Below, one piece after another: positions 7,593 through 15,343 of a DNA stretch of 37,325 nucleotides. The stretch spans positions 1 to 37,325 of the forward strand of contig JAFGWT010000529.1 of the NCBI GenBank assembly GCA_016937015.1. The letters are read 5' to 3'. This DNA is from Deltaproteobacteria bacterium (lineage in GTDB: Bacteria; Myxococcota_A; Polyangia; JAAYKL01). A program made the position numbers and the translations under genes. The notes below the pieces were generated by a model that saw nothing but the letters and a program-made list of their open reading frames with translations, was not told the origin of the DNA and did not search any database. Numbering within the stretch: the stretch's first letter is position 1; each line of letters opens with the position of its first letter.

Positions 7593-9024
7593 AATCATGC
7601 AGATGGTTGATGATCGATTTCAGTCCACGGTACAGATACACGGGATCCTTGATGTTTTTCAGAACCTGCTTGACCACGTATCGGGGCGTAAAGAATGTAC
7701 GATATATTTCATTGCAAACGCCCACAATTTCCTGTGAGTTCATATCGGGGGTAATAAACACAGAGCCGCGTTGGTCAAATTTTTCGTAGTCGGCCTTGTC
7801 ATATGCAAGCCAGTTGTTTCGCACGGCTTCATCGAAGAGAGGTGTGCCTGGGTACGGAACGACAACCGTTGCCTGCAGCATCTCCGCATACCCTGATCGC
7901 ATTAGATACTGGGCCAGCTTAACGGTTCTTTGTGCATCGGATTTGGTTTCCCATGGATATCCAACCATCACCGTTAAATGCACATCGAGTCCTGCGTTGG
8001 CCGCGTTTTTGCAGCCGGTTATTATTTGATAAACGGTTGTACCTTTTTTTACTCGATCGAGCGTTTTCTGATTGGCGGATTCAAGTCCGGATTTTATTTT
8101 GCGAAACCCCGCGCGTTTCATTAATCTGGGAATTTCCGGATCCTGGAGATAGTCAAATCGCATATTGCAGGAGAAGAGAATTTTTTTGTGGTATCCCCTT
8201 AAAATCATACCCTCGCAAAATTCCTTAAGCCATTTACCAGGTGGAAAGGTTCCTGAGTCATCAAAGATTTCTTTGGCGCCATGATATTCGATTAGATAGC
8301 CGATTTCATCCAGTGCGCGCTCAACCGTCATTGCACGGAACGTGGGAAAGACTGTTGTCCATGAGCAGAATGTACATTTTGCCCACGGGCAATCGCGGCC
8401 AAACATGGTGTAATAAAAAGGCGTTCTTTTCTTCCATTTTTCTCCGTAAAGATGTGCCTGTGTAAGTGACCGATCGATAAAAGGCAGCGGTGACAGATCG
8501 TGTTTTAATTCAAACTCGCCATTGTTTTTAATCTGTCCTTTTTTTCTGAACCACGTGCCTGGTTCAAGCGCTGTGTTTTGTGTAAAATGGTTTGCCAGAG
8601 CAAGCAGTGAGAAATCGAAGTCTCCACCCGTAAGAACGTAATCAACGCTGCAGGACTGCATCGATTCGAGCGGGAGTGCGGTGACATGGTCGCCCATCAG
8701 GGCAAGCACTATGTCGGGGTATTCCGATTTGAGTGTGTCTATCAGTCGCCAGTGTTGTCCAACCACTGGTGTCTTGGTTTCGAATGCGATAATGTCAGGA
8801 CGTTCCCGTCGAATCAGCGCGTGGAATTCGGTCATCGATTTTTTTTGTGCGATATAATCCGCAAATACCACTTCATATCCATTTTGTTTCAGTAGACTCG
8901 CAGCGTATGCAGGGACAACGGGAAAAATATAGCTTCCCATGTTGTACCACTGAAACTGGCGGTTCTGCGTCAGCATGGGGCTGCCTTTTCCGGGCAGCAT
9001 CGGATATGCGATCATTATTTTCAT
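7585..9024 (-). CDS. B12-binding-domain radical SAM protein
   Basis: A 479-residue protein with an N-terminal cobalamin-binding-like Rossmann domain (about 1-150; the GDHVTALPLE stretch near residue 111 matches the GG.H.T..P loop of this class), a radical SAM core, and a C-terminal extension of about 100 residues. The cluster cysteines are C212, C217 and C220 in CPWAKCTFC, so the spacing is Cx4Cx2C, not the usual Cx3Cx2C. Family chemistry includes methylation and ring rearrangement at unactivated carbons; the substrate here is unknown, but the neighbours suggest a glycan, lipid or polyprenyl precursor. The start is the ATG at 9024 with AGAGG 7 nt upstream; an upstream frame to 9048 would overlap the previous gene. 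It lies 13 nt after the WecG/TagA-type gene, forming a two-gene unit. Confidence 0.85.
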   Translation of the reverse strand: MKIMIAYPMLPGKGSPMLTQNRQFQWYNMGSYIFPVVPAYAASLLKQNGYEVVFADYIAQKKSMTEFHALIRRERPDIIAFETKTPVVGQHWRLIDTLKSEYPDIVLALMGDHVTALPLESMQSCSVDYVLTGGDFDFSLLALANHFTQNTALEPGTWFRKKGQIKNNGEFELKHDLSPLPFIDRSLTQAHLYGEKWKKRTPFYYTMFGRDCPWAKCTFCSWTTVFPTFRAMTVERALDEIGYLIEYHGAKEIFDDSGTFPPGKWLKEFCEGMILRGYHKKILFSCNMRFDYLQDPEIPRLMKRAGFRKIKSGLESANQKTLDRVKKGTTVYQIITGCKNAANAGLDVHLTVMVGYPWETKSDAQRTVKLAQYLMRSGYAEMLQATVVVPYPGTPLFDEAVRNNWLAYDKADYEKFDQRGSVFITPDMNSQEIVGVCNEIYRTFFTPRYVVKQVLKNIKDPVYLYRGLKSIINHLHDFS

Positions 9025-9037
9025 TCTACGACCTCTT

Positions 9038-9835
9038 TTAACGGTCATGGTGACGTCTTATTTTTTCAATGAGTATGCGCGTTATAAAAAATGGATTGCC
9101 AAGAACGTATCGCCTGAACATTCTGCGCGGTTCAACATACAGACGAAAAAGCCATTCCAGATCTGATTCCTGCATCCACTGTGGGCATCTGGGCACCTTA
9201 CCCGAAAGGTAATCGACAAGCGCGCCGATAGGCCAGATGACTTTTGCATCAAGACGACTGAAATTTTTTAACGTCCATTGTTCCTGTCTCGGCGTACCCA
9301 ATCCTACAAAGAGGATGTCGGGTTTCATCTGTGAAATCTGTTCAAACAGTTTTATTTCTGTTTCGTCGCTATCTTTAAAAAAGCCGTGGTGATGTCCGCA
9401 TATCTGAAGCCCCGGATATCGCATCTCAAGCTCGCTGCAGGCCTGCATGGCAACATTCGGCTCTCCCCCAAGGAAGAAAAGACGGGTGCCATCCTGTTGC
9501 CAGCGATTGCAGAATTCATGAATAAACGACGCACTGGTCATGCGTTTGGGAAGATACTGGCCAAGCAGTTTTGCCCCCCATACAACGCCGGCGCCGTCAC
9601 AGTACGTCAACGACGATTTTTGATACAGCCGAAGAACATCGGGATGAAACAGAGCACTGTTCATCGTGTGTATGTTGGCGTAGGTGACCAGGTGTCTGGT
9701 ATCGTCTTTGATAAGTTCTTTAATATCTTCAAACAGGCTGTCTTCAGTGAGAGGGGCAATATTGACCCCGAATACGCCTACAGTGTTTTGCGTTGTCGGC
9801 AGTGACTTATTCTTTTGTGCAATTTTTGACTTCAT
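9038..9835 (-). CDS. WecG/TagA/CpsF family glycosyltransferase (GT26)
   Basis: A 265-residue protein covering the whole GT26 family length. Recognisable motifs are the NIHTMN segment (54-59), YCDGAGVVWGAK (78-89) with the probable catalytic base D80, FFLGG (120-124), and VGLGTPRQEQW (177-187). The basic C-terminal tail (about 215-265) is the membrane-attachment appendage of this family. Known members transfer N-acetylmannosamine(-uronic acid) from the UDP-sugar onto undecaprenyl-diphosphate-GlcNAc, the second step of enterobacterial common antigen or teichoic acid linkage synthesis. Here it probably adds the second sugar of the lipid-linked repeat or linker. The ATG has only a weak ribosome site. 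It is first in a pair with the B12 radical SAM gene, transcribed away from the 402-nt intergenic region. Confidence 0.9.
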   Translation of the reverse strand: MKSKIAQKNKSLPTTQNTVGVFGVNIAPLTEDSLFEDIKELIKDDTRHLVTYANIHTMNSALFHPDVLRLYQKSSLTYCDGAGVVWGAKLLGQYLPKRMTSASFIHEFCNRWQQDGTRLFFLGGEPNVAMQACSELEMRYPGLQICGHHHGFFKDSDETEIKLFEQISQMKPDILFVGLGTPRQEQWTLKNFSRLDAKVIWPIGALVDYLSGKVPRCPQWMQESDLEWLFRLYVEPRRMFRRYVLGNPFFITRILIEKIRRHHDR

Positions 9836-10237
9836 AGCGATGCGTGTGTCTGTATTATTGGTTTGTGTGATACTGATGATGATAGCTGAATGTACAGATT
9901 TTTCAAATTAAGCATGCTATTCCGGGTGGAACTAACTCATTAGTGGCGAGATTTTGTGTTCAATTAGGTTTCGGCTTTGTCCCAATATTCGATACGTTAA
10001 AATGAAAAAAATTCGGTGAATATCCGTCGTGACATGTTTGAAAATTCTGAGTTTGAATTGTGCTGTCCATTCACGGTTTTTGACTGCTGTTAATGAAAAT
10101 CCAAATTGCCAGATCCTGCGGCATGTGTTTATTCTAACAAAGACACATAATTAAACAGTCGCTGCGCGAAATGCGGCACTGTTAAAGACCGAACAGTGTT
10201 TGACGGCGTCTATGCTTTGTAAAGAATTTGGATTTTC
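9836..10237. promoter_or_regulatory. 402-nt divergent intergenic region
   Basis: No coding frame of note on either strand. It must hold promoters for the minus-strand WecG-type gene and the plus-strand arylsulfotransferase-like gene. Visible structure: an 8-bp palindrome AGCATGCT (9912-9919), a perfect 15-bp inverted repeat with arms 10093-10107 and 10225-10239, and a 7-bp stem (10177-10183 with 10192-10198, 8-nt loop) between those arms. A loose TTGTCC/TAAAAT pair near 9977-10003 has a spacer that is too short to call. Confidence 0.6.
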
Positions 10238-10239
10238 AT
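10093..10239. repeat. Perfect 15-bp inverted repeat enclosing 117 nt and reaching the start codon
   Basis: ATGAAAATCCAAATT at 10093-10107 recurs as its exact reverse complement at 10225-10239. The right arm includes the weak ribosome site and the first two bases of the ATG (10238-10240) of the downstream gene. In RNA the arms could pair and hide the start; in DNA they could be paired protein sites. No flanking target duplication is present (TTA on the left, GAA on the right), which argues against a simple transposon-derived element. Confidence 0.7.
10177..10198 (+). other. Hairpin inside the inverted-repeat region
   Basis: CACTGTT (10177-10183) pairs with AACAGTG (10192-10198) across an 8-nt loop; G.U pairs could extend it. 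It lies 40 nt upstream of the ATG at 10238 and has no T-run, so it is not an obvious terminator. It may be an operator dyad or a leader RNA stem. Confidence 0.35.
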
Positions 10240-11545
10240 GAAACAAAAGAACTACGCGTACAAATTGAAGGCACGTCTTGGACTGGTGCTGCTGTTGGCG
10301 TTTTTTCTCGGGGTCATCACCTCCTATCTTTTAATTTTTGTCATTTCAATAATGAGAGACGAAACAAGTTCGCGTGCTTCCGGATTCGCAATAAATAATT
10401 CCGATTTGTTGGCGCCTGAAAGCCCTGAACTTCAGGATGAAAGGCTGGCTCAGTTACGCGCGCTGGGGTACATTGGATATACAGATGAAAAAATACTATC
10501 CCCAGGAGTGGTAACGAACAAAACAGGAAAAGTATGTGCGGGACTAAATCTTTACAATCCAGGACATACAGCCGAAGCGTATCTGATAGACAACGCAGGA
10601 AAGGTACATCATAAGTGGTCTCTTCCTTTGACCAGAGCATTTCCAGATGGCCCCGGGCCAACAGTTCTAAACCAATACTGGCGCAGAGTCAGGTTACTTG
10701 ATGACGGTGACTTGCTGGCCATCTACGAAGGTGTTGGCATCATTCGATTAGATAAGGACAGCAATCTGATTTGGGCAATTCAGAACGGCGCTCATCACGA
10801 TATGGATTATGTTAATGAATCAACGTTGGCGGTGTTGCGAAGAGACGCTAAATTTAATCCGCAAATCCATCCAACGGAGCCAGTGCTTGAGGATTTCATT
10901 ACCTTCATTGATATAGAAAGTGGAAAACCACAGAAGGAATTTTCAGTGTACACAGCCTTTGCAGATTCCGACTTTGCATCAGCAATTGTGGCACGGCCGC
11001 CAAGTGGAGATATTTTTCACACCAACACCATCAATGTACTTAATGGTTCAGGTGCTGAACGTATTCCGGCTTTTCGCAGTGGAAATTTTCTTATTTCACT
11101 TAGAGAATTACATTTGATTGCAGTGGTGGATGCCATTACGGAGAGAGTGGTCTGGACAATGACCGGACAATGGAAGTATCAACATGAGCCACAGATGCTG
11201 TCCAATGGCCATATTTTGATTTTTGACAACCAGGGACATTTCGAATTCTCTAAAATAATCGAATTTGATCCGGTTACCCAGCAAACTGTGTGGGGGTATT
11301 ATGGAGACAGCGCGAATGATTTTGTCAATGTTCGAATGGGCAGCCAGCAACTTCTTCCAAACGGCAATATTTTAATTACGGAGAGTTACAGAGGACGCGT
11401 TGGGAAAATAACATCGGCGGGAGAAGAAGTCTGGCGGTTTAACAGCCCTCATACTATTAAGCCCGGGGAAACCGATGCGGAAAGATTGGAAAATCGGCCC
11501 GGATATGTGAAATGTTGCGTATCCCCCAGGATGCACCTGGCGTGA
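10238..11545 (+). CDS. Membrane-anchored arylsulfotransferase (ASST)-family beta-propeller protein, possibly frameshifted at the C-terminus
   Basis: A 435-residue protein with a basic N-terminus and a single anchor (about 14-38). A short linker follows with RLAQLRALGYIGYTDE (69-84), a segment common in ASST-like proteins and sulfatases, and then a six-blade-type beta-propeller rich in LLPNGNILI and V.W...G repeats. Known ASSTs move a sulfate group from a phenolic sulfate donor to another phenol in the periplasm; many distant homologues have no assigned reaction and may bind carbohydrate or sulfated ligands. The catalytic His cannot be fixed by eye. The last 12 residues look out of family. In the next frame MLRIPQDAPG and about 20 further sensible codons run to a stop at 11590-11592, so a one-base deletion near 11512 is suspected. 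Confidence 0.75.
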   Translation: MKQKNYAYKLKARLGLVLLLAFFLGVITSYLLIFVISIMRDETSSRASGFAINNSDLLAPESPELQDERLAQLRALGYIGYTDEKILSPGVVTNKTGKVCAGLNLYNPGHTAEAYLIDNAGKVHHKWSLPLTRAFPDGPGPTVLNQYWRRVRLLDDGDLLAIYEGVGIIRLDKDSNLIWAIQNGAHHDMDYVNESTLAVLRRDAKFNPQIHPTEPVLEDFITFIDIESGKPQKEFSVYTAFADSDFASAIVARPPSGDIFHTNTINVLNGSGAERIPAFRSGNFLISLRELHLIAVVDAITERVVWTMTGQWKYQHEPQMLSNGHILIFDNQGHFEFSKIIEFDPVTQQTVWGYYGDSANDFVNVRMGSQQLLPNGNILITESYRGRVGKITSAGEEVWRFNSPHTIKPGETDAERLENRPGYVKCCVSPRMHLA

Positions 11546-11678
11546 TGGCAGCGACACAATACGCCAATATTGAATCTCAGCCGCTGCAATAGGCAGAGTC
11601 GGCCTCAACAGGGTTTTTGTCCGGATTGCGTTCAAGCTGCTATTGAGTATTTTTTAGTTTTAAAGGAATATTTATTCT

Positions 11679-12752
11679 ATGAAGATGACTACTCGCGCAG
11701 ATATAAACATTGGTTACAGTTGCAATATTAAATGTAAATTCTGTTACTATCAGCAAACGGTGACAGATAAACAGATCGACAAGGACCTTTCGGTCGAAAT
11801 AATTAAAAGGCAGCTGAAATACATACACAGCACTGGGCTTGATACAGTGGACTTTACTGGCGGCGAACCGACCGTTCGCAAGGAACTGTTTGAGCTTGTG
11901 CGATATGCCAAATCCATTGGTTTTAAAAGTGTCGCGTTGATAACCAACGGATTGAAACTGGATAATTCGGAATATGTGGATAAATGTATTGAGGCAGGGA
12001 TAGATGATTTCCTGCTGTCAATCCATGGACACAATGCTGCGATACACGACTACCTGACAAATCGGAAAGGGGCTTTCGACAAGGTGGTTGCGGCAATTGA
12101 GAACGTGTCGCGTACATCGGCAAAGTTGAGAATCAATTGTGTGGTCAATGGCGTCAACTATCGCCATGTGCCTGATATTCTGGCTCTTGCGCATTCCCTG
12201 TCGTGCCAGACAGTAAACCTGATTATGTTCAATCCAATTGTTGAAGCGGACTGGCGTTCTGCCCCTGAGTTGAATGTGGCGTACAGCGATGCCGCACCTG
12301 TTATTAAGAATGCGATTGATGCCTATAAAGACAAAATAGCGAAAATTACTGTTCGCTACATGCCGTTTTGTCTAATGCAGGGCTATGAGCAATACGTAAC
12401 AAATAACGCTCAACTTCAGTATGACCCGGATGAATGGGACTACCTCGTCAGGACGAGAATACGTAAAGGGCCTCTGCTGGCAGGCATTGCAGTGGTGGGG
12501 GGCGTGCTTTTAAATCCGGCTAAAAAAAGGCTGCTCACTCAAGGTTTTCATGATTTTGTTCGTGAGAGTATTCAGGTTGCACTGGCGCGCAAGAACAAAC
12601 GTTACAGCCCGCAGTGTTATCGTTGCAAATACAAACCCATTTGCGATGGGTTGTGGCGAAAATATGTGGAATGGCGCGGGACAAATGAGTTGGTGGCGGT
12701 GAAGGGAAAGCGGATTTATGACCCTGGCTATTATATGCGCGAGCATGGCTAA
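11679..12752 (+). CDS. Radical SAM protein with C-terminal SPASM-like cysteines
   Basis: A 357-residue enzyme. The cluster motif is C15-x3-C19-x2-C22 (CNIKCKFC) at the extreme N-terminus, followed by the SAM-binding GGEP at 61-64, so the core barrel spans about 8-215. The tail carries C313, C316 and C322 in CYRCKYKPIC, resembling a short SPASM/twitch domain that would hold an auxiliary Fe-S cluster. Family members use 5'-deoxyadenosyl radical chemistry on peptides, sugars or lipids; the substrate here is unknown. A hydrophobic segment (about 266-278) may contact the membrane. The ATG has AAAGGA 11 nt upstream, with a second ATG two codons later. It lies between an ASST-like gene and a WavE-like gene on the same strand, which suggests a role in decorating the surface glycan. 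Confidence 0.85.
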   Translation: MKMTTRADINIGYSCNIKCKFCYYQQTVTDKQIDKDLSVEIIKRQLKYIHSTGLDTVDFTGGEPTVRKELFELVRYAKSIGFKSVALITNGLKLDNSEYVDKCIEAGIDDFLLSIHGHNAAIHDYLTNRKGAFDKVVAAIENVSRTSAKLRINCVVNGVNYRHVPDILALAHSLSCQTVNLIMFNPIVEADWRSAPELNVAYSDAAPVIKNAIDAYKDKIAKITVRYMPFCLMQGYEQYVTNNAQLQYDPDEWDYLVRTRIRKGPLLAGIAVVGGVLLNPAKKRLLTQGFHDFVRESIQVALARKNKRYSPQCYRCKYKPICDGLWRKYVEWRGTNELVAVKGKRIYDPGYYMREHG

Positions 12753-12957
12753 AACTGGAGCGACACGACGATGAGATGGTAAAAGAGAGTTGGCATCGAT
12801 GGAAGGAAGGGCCCCCGGGATTGAAAGTTGATGAATGTTGCCAATTCACTTTCATCTGAAATCTGATATGGAAATTTTTAAATAAGCTAACTTTGGCGTT
12901 TTCAACGCGTATTTCACTCCTTTTGAAATACGATATAAGGGATATTCCGGTGATAAA
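12753..12957 (+). promoter_or_regulatory. Intergenic region with a 9-bp hairpin dyad upstream of a WavE-like gene
   Basis: CGTATTTCA (12908-12916) and TGAAATACG (12924-12932) form a perfect 9-bp stem with a 7-nt loop, ending 25 nt before the GTG start at 12958. There is no T-run after it, so it is better explained as an operator or a leader hairpin than as a terminator. The rest of the 205 nt holds no gene I can support. Confidence 0.45.
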
Positions 12958-14082
12958 GTGAGTCAGTATAAGTTTCTTAAACGCATTGGAAGAGGCTGTC
13001 TGGCAAAGGCAGGAGGGGTTGCGAGAAAAATTAACAATCCGGTGTTGAACAGGGTTGCAGATGTCGGGCGACAATTTATTCAGGCGGAACCAATGGACCT
13101 TATCCGGGAACGGTTCGAGCATCGTTACAATACCGCGGCCACTTTGTCACCGGCTCGAATACACAATATGGATGGTGCATCAAAGTGTCTGGATGCGATT
13201 GTGATGCAGGGGCCGGTGACATCTGATACGGTCAAGTCAGTGATCACTCTTCGCGCCTTGAATCCCGACAAGTTCATTATCGTATCCACCTGGGAGAACT
13301 CGCCTGAAAAGCTGATCGATACATTGGATTGTTACTGTGACAAAATAGTTACTTCCCCAATTCCCGAAACCCCTGGCGGCCAGCACAGAAATTACCAAAA
13401 GGTGTCAACTCACGCCGGTATATGTGCCGCCCGAAAACTTGGTGCTGAATATGTTTTAAAAGTGCGGACAGATTGCTGCGTTACTGCACAACATGTTTTT
13501 TTAATGTATCGGCATATCGCCTCCAGACTTGATAATTCCGCTTGTGAAAATTTGAATTGCAGAGGGCGAATATTTGTAAATCAGACATACACAAAAAAGT
13601 ACGTACCTTACCATATATCAGATATTGTGATGTTGGGATATGCGGAGGACCTTGAACGCTACTGGAATGCACCAATTGATTCTCGACCACTCAATATTAC
13701 TGATTCCAGTTGGGTCAATCATCCTCTTGAGACAATTGGGTACAATGGATACACCCCTGAATGCTATTTTGCCAGACAGTATGCGGAAAGCGTTGGATGG
13801 AAATTGCTGGATACGCTCGATGACTATTGGCGATTGGTCAGAGATGTGTTTGCTGTGATGGACGATTCGTGGTTCGATTTGATTTGGTTTAAAAAAACAA
13901 TCCCCATTCAACCATTACCGATGGAGGAATTGTTCTCCCATGCTGTTTGGCAATCGATATACATGGGGCTTGCACCGAACCTGGCGCTTACATCGATTGA
14001 CATAAAAGGGGCGCGACGAAGAGGAGCGAAAACCAGTATTGATGCTGAGGCTTTTGTTAACGCGATGAGAAAATCAGTGTGA
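12958..14082 (+). CDS. WavE-like lipopolysaccharide glycosyltransferase, copy 1
   Basis: A 374-residue soluble protein. Residues 78-330 match the WavE pattern: CLDAIVMQGPV (78-87, MQGPV at 83-87), IIVSTW (107-112), a GG..RNYQ..ST..GI..A block (140-158) and LGAEYVLKVRTD (161-172), where the final acidic residue is the metal- or nucleotide-binding type of a GT-A fold. WavE of Vibrio cholerae acts in LPS core/O-antigen synthesis; the exact sugar is unknown. The GTG start has GGTGA just upstream and is supported by alignment with the paralogue at 14169-15311, whose N-terminus is of similar length. The two paralogues share long identical blocks such as GRIFVNQTYTKK and DDSWFDLIWFK. They are convergent, separated by 86 nt without a clear terminator. 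Confidence 0.82.
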   Translation: MSQYKFLKRIGRGCLAKAGGVARKINNPVLNRVADVGRQFIQAEPMDLIRERFEHRYNTAATLSPARIHNMDGASKCLDAIVMQGPVTSDTVKSVITLRALNPDKFIIVSTWENSPEKLIDTLDCYCDKIVTSPIPETPGGQHRNYQKVSTHAGICAARKLGAEYVLKVRTDCCVTAQHVFLMYRHIASRLDNSACENLNCRGRIFVNQTYTKKYVPYHISDIVMLGYAEDLERYWNAPIDSRPLNITDSSWVNHPLETIGYNGYTPECYFARQYAESVGWKLLDTLDDYWRLVRDVFAVMDDSWFDLIWFKKTIPIQPLPMEELFSHAVWQSIYMGLAPNLALTSIDIKGARRRGAKTSIDAEAFVNAMRKSV

Positions 14083-14168
14083 GTTGACTGCTGTATCCAA
14101 GTTGTTTGGATTTCGATGAAAGACAGCCATTGCTGGCAAAATGTTGTGCATCGCGTTTAGGATGCGAG

Positions 14169-15311
14169 TTATTTAAGATCTGATTTGCTGGTAAACGCAG
14201 CCGAAATTGGTTCCGTTGTTAATAATGTATTTACTCCGAGATCTCTAATTCCAGTCAACGCAACCTCAATGTCAATCAGTTTTGGCGGGAGCCCGTGATA
14301 AAGAGACTGCCAGAACGCGTGGGTCACAGTTTCATCGACAGGGAGTGGCTGGATGGGAATCGGCAGTTTAAACCAGATGAGATCAAACCAGCTGTCATCC
14401 TGCACCACAAATATATCACGCATTAGTCGCCAGTAATCCACCAGAGAGTCTTTAATCTGCCATCCAATGGATGCCGCGTAGTGACGGGTTAGATAACATT
14501 CTGGCAATAACCCTTCCAAACCAATTTTTTCGAGTGAATTAATGGCCCAGCTTGCGTCGTGCACGGATAGCTCCCGGTTATCAGGCTGCACGCTCCAAAA
14601 CCGTTTAAGGTCCGAGATGCGCCCGAGCATGACTATGTCTGACACATGGTAAGGAATAAATTTCTTAGTATATGTCTGATTAACAAAGATGCGCCCTGCG
14701 CTTTTCGTATCATTGAGTATCCCACTATCATAATGTTTAGATAAGGTACGATACAGATTGAATACGTCGGGTGCGGTAACACAGCAATCCGTCCTGATTT
14801 TTAACACATATTGCGCGCCCAAGGATTCTGCCTCACATATTCCCTTATATGTGGATACGATTTGGTAATTGCGATTTCTGCCACCGGCAACAGCTGGTGG
14901 CTCGGATGTGACGATGCAGTCACAGAATGGTTTTAATGGCCTAAGCAGTTTGGCCTCGGTGCCATTCCATGTTGACAGTACGATGAGGGCATTGGGGTAA
15001 ATGCACCGCATATAGCGCAAAGAGTCAGCCGTGTCATCTGTAACGGGACCTTGCATAACAACTGCATCAGTGAAAGTGCGCTCGCTGCTGGGCTCTTCAT
15101 TGAGTGGTTCATTTGTATGGATCAGTTCAGACGCATGTTTTCTGATTATATCACAACGGTGTTTAAAACGCTGTTTAATGAGAGGGGTATGATTGTCTTC
15201 GACGAATGTTTTCCCAAGTGCGGCGAGTTTGTTGAACATGGGCCGATCGAGAATATGAACGGTTTTTCGAGTGGCGGTATATAAATTCCTAAACAGTTGC
15301 TTTTTATCCAT
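14169..15311 (-). CDS. WavE-like lipopolysaccharide glycosyltransferase, copy 2
   Basis: A 380-residue paralogue of the convergent gene at 12958. MQGPV lies at 86-90, STWNGTEAKLL at 113-123 and YVLKIRTD at 168-175, with GRIFVNQTYTKK and DDSWFDLIWFK shared between the two. It is predicted to be a cytoplasmic GT-A-type transferase of the WavE family that adds a residue to an LPS or capsule-like glycan. The ATG at 15311 has GAGG 5 nt upstream. The gene lies 32 nt after the third nucleotidyltransferase gene and is transcribed with it, so it is probably the last gene of the cassette that starts at 18823. It could be the transferase that uses that cassette's activated product, but this is inferred from position only. 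Confidence 0.82.
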   Translation of the reverse strand: MDKKQLFRNLYTATRKTVHILDRPMFNKLAALGKTFVEDNHTPLIKQRFKHRCDIIRKHASELIHTNEPLNEEPSSERTFTDAVVMQGPVTDDTADSLRYMRCIYPNALIVLSTWNGTEAKLLRPLKPFCDCIVTSEPPAVAGGRNRNYQIVSTYKGICEAESLGAQYVLKIRTDCCVTAPDVFNLYRTLSKHYDSGILNDTKSAGRIFVNQTYTKKFIPYHVSDIVMLGRISDLKRFWSVQPDNRELSVHDASWAINSLEKIGLEGLLPECYLTRHYAASIGWQIKDSLVDYWRLMRDIFVVQDDSWFDLIWFKLPIPIQPLPVDETVTHAFWQSLYHGLPPKLIDIEVALTGIRDLGVNTLLTTEPISAAFTSKSDLK

Positions 15312-15343
15312 TTATACCTCGTGGGATGGAAGTGCGCTCTGTT

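Noticed and set aside
10093-10239. Inverted repeat considered as the ends of a small transposon-derived element
   Set aside because: No target-site duplication flanks the arms and the right arm runs into a coding start; kept only as an unexplained inverted repeat.
14083-14168. Convergent gap between the WavE paralogues searched for a bidirectional terminator
   Set aside because: Only 5-6-bp stems without T-runs are present.
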